From assembly GCF_001418005.1 (NCBI RefSeq), contig NZ_LIOL01000004.1, positions 310,001-374,000 of the forward strand: a DNA stretch of 64,000 bases, read 5' to 3'. The position numbers and the translations under genes are program-made. Every line of letters starts with the position of its first letter. Position 1 is the first letter of the stretch. Source of the DNA: Chelatococcus sambhunathii. Lineage in GTDB: Bacteria > Pseudomonadota > Alphaproteobacteria > Rhizobiales > Beijerinckiaceae. Below are positions 60,402 through 64,000 of this stretch, in pieces. The notes beneath the pieces are model-generated. The model was not told where the DNA came from. It did not search any database and saw nothing but the letters and a program-made list of their open reading frames with translations.

Positions 60402-62237
60402 ATGGCGGTGCGCCGTCTCGACCCCATCCTGATCGACCGCATTGCCGCTGGCGAAGTGATCGAGCGGCCGGCCGCGGCCGTGAAGGAACTCGTCGAGAAC
60501 GCGCTCGATGCCGGAGCCGCGACCATCGAGGTGGTGATCGAGGCCGGCGGGCGGCGCCTCATCCGCGTCAGCGACGACGGCGCGGGCATGACGCGCGAGG
60601 ACCTTGTCCTCGCCGTCGAGCGCCACGCCACCTCCAAGCTGCCGACCGGCGACCTCTTCGCCATCGCGACCCTCGGCTTCCGGGGCGAGGCGCTGCCGTC
60701 CATCGGCGCCGTCGCCCGCCTGTCGATCACGACGCGCCACCGGGACGAGCCGCACGGCTGGGAGATCGTGGTCGATGCCGGCGTCAAGCACGAGCCGCGG
60801 CCCGCCGCCGCCGTGCGCGGCACGCGCATCGAGGTCACCGGCCTCTTCGCCGCCACGCCGGCCCGCCTCAAGTTCCTCAAGACCGACAGGGCGGAGGCCC
60901 AGGCCGTCGCCGAGACGGTGAAGCGCCTCGCCATGGCGCACCCCAACGTGCGCTTCGTGCTCGCCGGCGACAATCTCTCGCCGCTCGACCTGCCGGCGGA
61001 GGGGGATGACGCGGAGGCACGCCTCAGGCGCATCACGCGCCTCATCGGCCCCGATTTCGCGCCCAACGCCCTGCCCGTCGCGGCGAGCCGCGAGGGCATC
61101 GACCTCGAGGGCTTCGTCAGCCTGCCGACCTACCACCGCGGCACGGCGACGCATGTCCACACCACGGTCAACGGCCGGCCGGTGCGCGACAAGCTCATCC
61201 TCGGCGCTATCCGCGGGGCCTACATGGATTTCCTGCCGCGCGACCGGCACCCGGCACTGGCGCTCGCCATCACCTGCGATCCGCGCGCCGTCGACGTCAA
61301 TGTGCACCCCGCCAAGACGGAGGTGCGCTTCCGCGACAGTGGCCTCGTGCGCGGCCTGGTCGTCGGCGCCTTGAAGGAGGCGCTCACGCGCGCCGGCCAC
61401 CGGGCGACGACCACCGGGGGCCTGCGGACATTGGAGGCGGTGCGGCCCGCAGTCGGCCTACCGCCTGTCGGCGTGCTGCCGCGCGCTGTCCCCTCCCCCG
61501 CGCTGCAGCAGCGCGAGCCGGCCCCCGCCGCCTGGCGCGGCTGGCAGGCCCCGCTCGCCGGGCTCGACGAACCGGGACAGCCGACGCTGGGCGACCTCGC
61601 CGGGCCGTCCGCCGATGCGCGGGCGGATGCCATGACGCCGGAGGCGGAAGCGCTGGCGCAGCCGCTCGGCGCCGCCCGCGCGCAACTGCACGAGAACTAC
61701 ATCATCGCGCAGACCCAAGACGGCGTTGTCATCGTCGACCAACACGCGGCGCACGAGCGGCTCGTCTACGAACGGCTTAAGCGCGAGCGCGCCGCCACGG
61801 GCATCACGCGGCAATTGCTCCTCATCCCCGAGATCGTCGAGCTCGACCCCGTCGAGGCCGACAGGCTCATCGCCCATGCCGAGACGCTGGAGGCGCTCGG
61901 CCTCGTCGTCGAGGGCTTCGGCCACGGCGCCGTTGCCGTGCGCGAGGTGCCGGCGGCGCTCGCCGGCGGGGCGATCAAGCCGCTCGTTCGCGATGTCGCA
62001 GACGCCCTGACGGAATGGGGCGATGCGCGCGCGCTCGAAGAGCGCCTCGACCATGTGCTCGCCACCATGGCCTGCCACGGCTCGGTGCGCTCCGGCCGGA
62101 GGCTGCGCGCGGAGGAGATGAACGCCCTCCTGCGCGAGATGGAGGCGACCCCGCATTCCGGCCAGTGCAACCACGGCCGGCCGACCTATGTCGAGCTCAA
62201 GCTGGCCGATATCGAACGCCTCTTCGGCCGCCGCTGA
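60402..62237 (+). CDS. mutL: DNA mismatch repair protein MutL (endonuclease type)
   Basis: A 611-residue GHKL ATPase. N-terminal motifs are IAAGEVIERPAAAVKELVENALDAGA, DDGAGM, RHATSKL and GFRGEALPSI. After a proline-rich linker, the dimerisation domain has DQHAAHERLVYE (from D446), the DQHA(x)2E(x)4E metal-binding motif of nicking MutL proteins, together with ACHGSVRSGRRL and QCNHGRPT. Thus MutL itself should nick DNA, in line with the absence of MutH/Dam in genomes that use CcrM. The ATG is at 60402. Confidence 0.96.
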   Translation: MAVRRLDPILIDRIAAGEVIERPAAAVKELVENALDAGAATIEVVIEAGGRRLIRVSDDGAGMTREDLVLAVERHATSKLPTGDLFAIATLGFRGEALPSIGAVARLSITTRHRDEPHGWEIVVDAGVKHEPRPAAAVRGTRIEVTGLFAATPARLKFLKTDRAEAQAVAETVKRLAMAHPNVRFVLAGDNLSPLDLPAEGDDAEARLRRITRLIGPDFAPNALPVAASREGIDLEGFVSLPTYHRGTATHVHTTVNGRPVRDKLILGAIRGAYMDFLPRDRHPALALAITCDPRAVDVNVHPAKTEVRFRDSGLVRGLVVGALKEALTRAGHRATTTGGLRTLEAVRPAVGLPPVGVLPRAVPSPALQQREPAPAAWRGWQAPLAGLDEPGQPTLGDLAGPSADARADAMTPEAEALAQPLGAARAQLHENYIIAQTQDGVVIVDQHAAHERLVYERLKRERAATGITRQLLLIPEIVELDPVEADRLIAHAETLEALGLVVEGFGHGAVAVREVPAALAGGAIKPLVRDVADALTEWGDARALEERLDHVLATMACHGSVRSGRRLRAEEMNALLREMEATPHSGQCNHGRPTYVELKLADIERLFGRR

Positions 62238-62648
62238 GCACAATCGGCTTCCATCGCAGTGACGGCACCGGTCCCGCCGGGGCCTGCCGTCGGTCCCCGC
62301 CTCGCGTGCACGACCGGCAACGCCGCAACATCGATCGGCGGCCTGCGGCCTTATCCAGCCCCATCCGCATTCACCGGTCCCTGGCGCAGGGACGATCGTT
62401 CGCCGATCCTCCGACATCTCGCACGCCAGCTCCCCGATGGGGAAATAATACATTTCCCAATCGAGCATGAGCAACGTCTGGACAAACCACATATCTCTGC
62501 TAGTTTCCGCCCCGTCGAAGCGCGATATACTGCTTATATGAGAACGAATAACGCAATAAAACGCTCTACTTTCATGTATAATATTTGAATACTTAATTTC
62601 TTTGTCTATTTCAAGATTACAAACACATATAATCGAAAGGAAATTACC
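62238..62648. other. 411-base interval, AT-rich in its second half; promoter of the polyproline gene
   Basis: From about 62450 to 62648 base composition falls sharply to AT-rich, unlike the rest of the window. A -10-like TATAAT lies at 62577-62582 and another at 62628-62633; a GGGAAAT-N5-ATTTCCC hairpin lies near 62437-62459. No convincing gene; a plus-strand frame at 62259-62588 appears random. Confidence 0.5.
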
Positions 62649-63170
<522 letters not shown>

Positions 63171-63181
63171 GACATTGCTCC

Positions 63182-63213
63182 TCCGGAGCGGGACAGATCC
63201 CGCTCCGGACGAT
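63182..63213 (+). terminator. Terminator of the polyproline gene
   Basis: TCCGGAGCGGGA-CAGA-TCCCGCTCCGGA, a perfect 12-bp stem with a 4-base loop, 11 bases after the stop, followed by CGATTTCC. Confidence 0.75.
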
Positions 63214-63256
63214 TTCCGGCCGCCGAGCCGAGCTCCGCCTCGGTGATCACGCCGGC

Positions 63257-63307
63257 ACGACGCGCCGGCCGTCGCAGGACAGCGACGGCCGGTGCGTCGT
63301 TTCTTGC
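63257..63307 (+). terminator. Second strong hairpin with T-rich tail
   Basis: A 19-bp stem with one G-T pair (63257-63275 with 63282-63300, 6-base loop) followed by TTTCTTG. It lies between the convergent polyproline and rsmD genes and may stop read-through in either direction. Confidence 0.6.
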
Positions 63308-63372
63308 TGTTCGTCCTGAGGCGACGCGCCGGTGCGGTCGTTGGAAGTCCTTCGGAGCGCGAGGCCGCTGCT

Positions 63373-63963
63373 TCACGCGCCCGCGATGTTGCCTGATTCC
63401 CCGACCCCGCCGGCAAAGCGCATGACGAGCGCTTTGGTATCGCCGTACTGCCGCTCCTCGAGCAGTTCGAAACCCTCCGGCGGAACGAAGGGCGACGATG
63501 CTGCCTCCTCCACGACCACCAGCGCGTCCGGCGCCAGCCAGCCGCCTTCGCAAGCGCTCGTCAGCGCGCGCTCCGCAAGGCCCTTGCCATAGGGCGGGTC
63601 GCAGAAGACGAGCGAAAAGGGCTCGAGGGGCTTTGCGGGACCGAGCTTCGTCGCGTCGCGCCGGAAGATGCGCGTCAATCCGGCAGCGCCGAGCGCGTCG
63701 ACATTGGCGCGGATCACGCCCCGCGCCTCGGCGCCGTTGTCGACGAGAAGCGCAAAGGCCGCGCCGCGCGACACGGCCTCCAGCCCCATGGCGCCGGTGC
63801 CGGCGAAGAGATCGAGCACCCGCGCCCCCGCGACGGGGTCGTCATAGGCGTGGGTCAGCACGTTGAAGAGGGCTTCGCGCAGCCGGTCGGAGGTCGGCCG
63901 GATGGCCTCGCTCCTCGGTCCGGCGAGCGCGCGGCCTTTGAACCGCCCGGCGACGATGCGCAT
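63373..63963 (-). CDS. rsmD: 16S rRNA (guanine966-N2)-methyltransferase
   Basis: A 196-residue RsmD. MRIVAGRFKGRALAGP and RPTSDRLREALFNVL open the protein, the SAM-binding motif is LDLFAGTGAMGLEAVSRG, and the catalytic motif is FCDPPYGKGL. It methylates G966 in 16S rRNA. GAGGGG lies about seven bases before the ATG. Confidence 0.95.
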   Translation of the reverse strand: MRIVAGRFKGRALAGPRSEAIRPTSDRLREALFNVLTHAYDDPVAGARVLDLFAGTGAMGLEAVSRGAAFALLVDNGAEARGVIRANVDALGAAGLTRIFRRDATKLGPAKPLEPFSLVFCDPPYGKGLAERALTSACEGGWLAPDALVVVEEAASSPFVPPEGFELLEERQYGDTKALVMRFAGGVGESGNIAGA

Positions 63964-63974
63964 GGCGCCGCCCC

Positions 63975-64000
63975 TCAGCCCCTGCGCGGGCCGGACGGCT
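63975..64000 (-). CDS. Last codons of an upstream gene, possibly an rRNA pseudouridine synthase
   Basis: In one minus-strand frame the final bases read PSGPRRG then TGA (63975-63977). In Hyphomicrobiales, rsmD commonly follows a pseudouridine synthase (RluB type) with a Pro/Gly/Arg-rich tail like this. With only seven codons in the window this is a guess from context. Confidence 0.3.

Noticed and set aside
62259..62588. A 109-residue plus-strand frame before the polyproline gene.
   Set aside because: It crosses from GC-rich to AT-rich DNA with no ribosome site and random-looking composition; more likely promoter DNA.

Overview
This 64 kb window looks like ordinary core chromosome from a high-GC alphaproteobacterium, most likely of the order Hyphomicrobiales (Rhizobiales). 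The case rests on gene content and order: a CcrM-type adenine methyltransferase, a type II (aminoglycoside-phosphotransferase-like) homoserine kinase beside ispH and rnhA, a GCS2-type glutamate-cysteine ligase beside rsmE, small proteins of the DUF1127, DUF2093, DUF4170 and DUF6101 families, hisS-hisZ-hisG, and a block running ribF, ileS, lspA, two M16 peptidases, pgi, mutL, rsmD. I see no prophage, insertion sequence, CRISPR array, rRNA or tRNA.

Layout. 1-6.4 kb: end of a VOC-fold protein, an alanine/sodium symporter, ccrM, then rnhA-thrB-ispH as a tight minus-strand operon, and a divergent HAD hydrolase. 6.7-14.7 kb: a CPA2 antiporter with a regulatory nucleotide-binding domain, a MATE exporter whose start is disrupted by a stop codon, a GIY-YIG nuclease-like protein, a DUF937 protein, a DUF1127 protein divergent from a LysR regulator, an orphan Flp pilin and a DMT transporter. 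14.8-20.5 kb: two neighbouring GCS2-superfamily ligases, rsmE, a small exported protein and ubiA. 20.8-25.2 kb: an envelope cluster (inositol-phosphatase-like enzyme, DUF4170, DUF374 acyltransferase-like protein, waaA, lpxK). 25.2-30.4 kb: DUF2093, xseA, a SelW-like protein, purD, a fluoroacetate-dehalogenase-like hydrolase and an acetyltransferase. A tandem pair of 188-bp palindromic repeat units follows. 30.9-34.6 kb: hisS, hisZ, hisG.

35-48 kb: a META-domain protein, an ABC exporter, groESL with a CIRCE operator and a duplicated 3' end, three small unrecognised minus-strand proteins, a DMT transporter, cheZ, an L,D-transpeptidase, a patatin, a class III transaminase, a HAD phosphatase with a duplicated 3' end, and cheY. 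48.5-64 kb: a MaoC hydratase, ribF, a membrane-anchored chemoreceptor-like protein, ileS, lspA, an exported protein, an active/inactive M16 pair, pgi, mutL, an unusual protein with 38 consecutive prolines, rsmD, and probably the last codons of another minus-strand gene.

The least explained parts are the small proteins at 40.3-41.5 kb and the polyproline/cysteine protein at 62.6 kb. They share compositional traits (paired cysteines, Gln/Leu or Lys/Leu helices, AT-rich upstream DNA in two cases) and match no family I recognise. Other points worth checking are the interrupted MATE start, two independent duplications at gene 3' ends (groEL and the HAD gene), and a perfect palindrome at 20.6 kb. 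All assignments come from reading sequence and recalled family knowledge; no database search was run.
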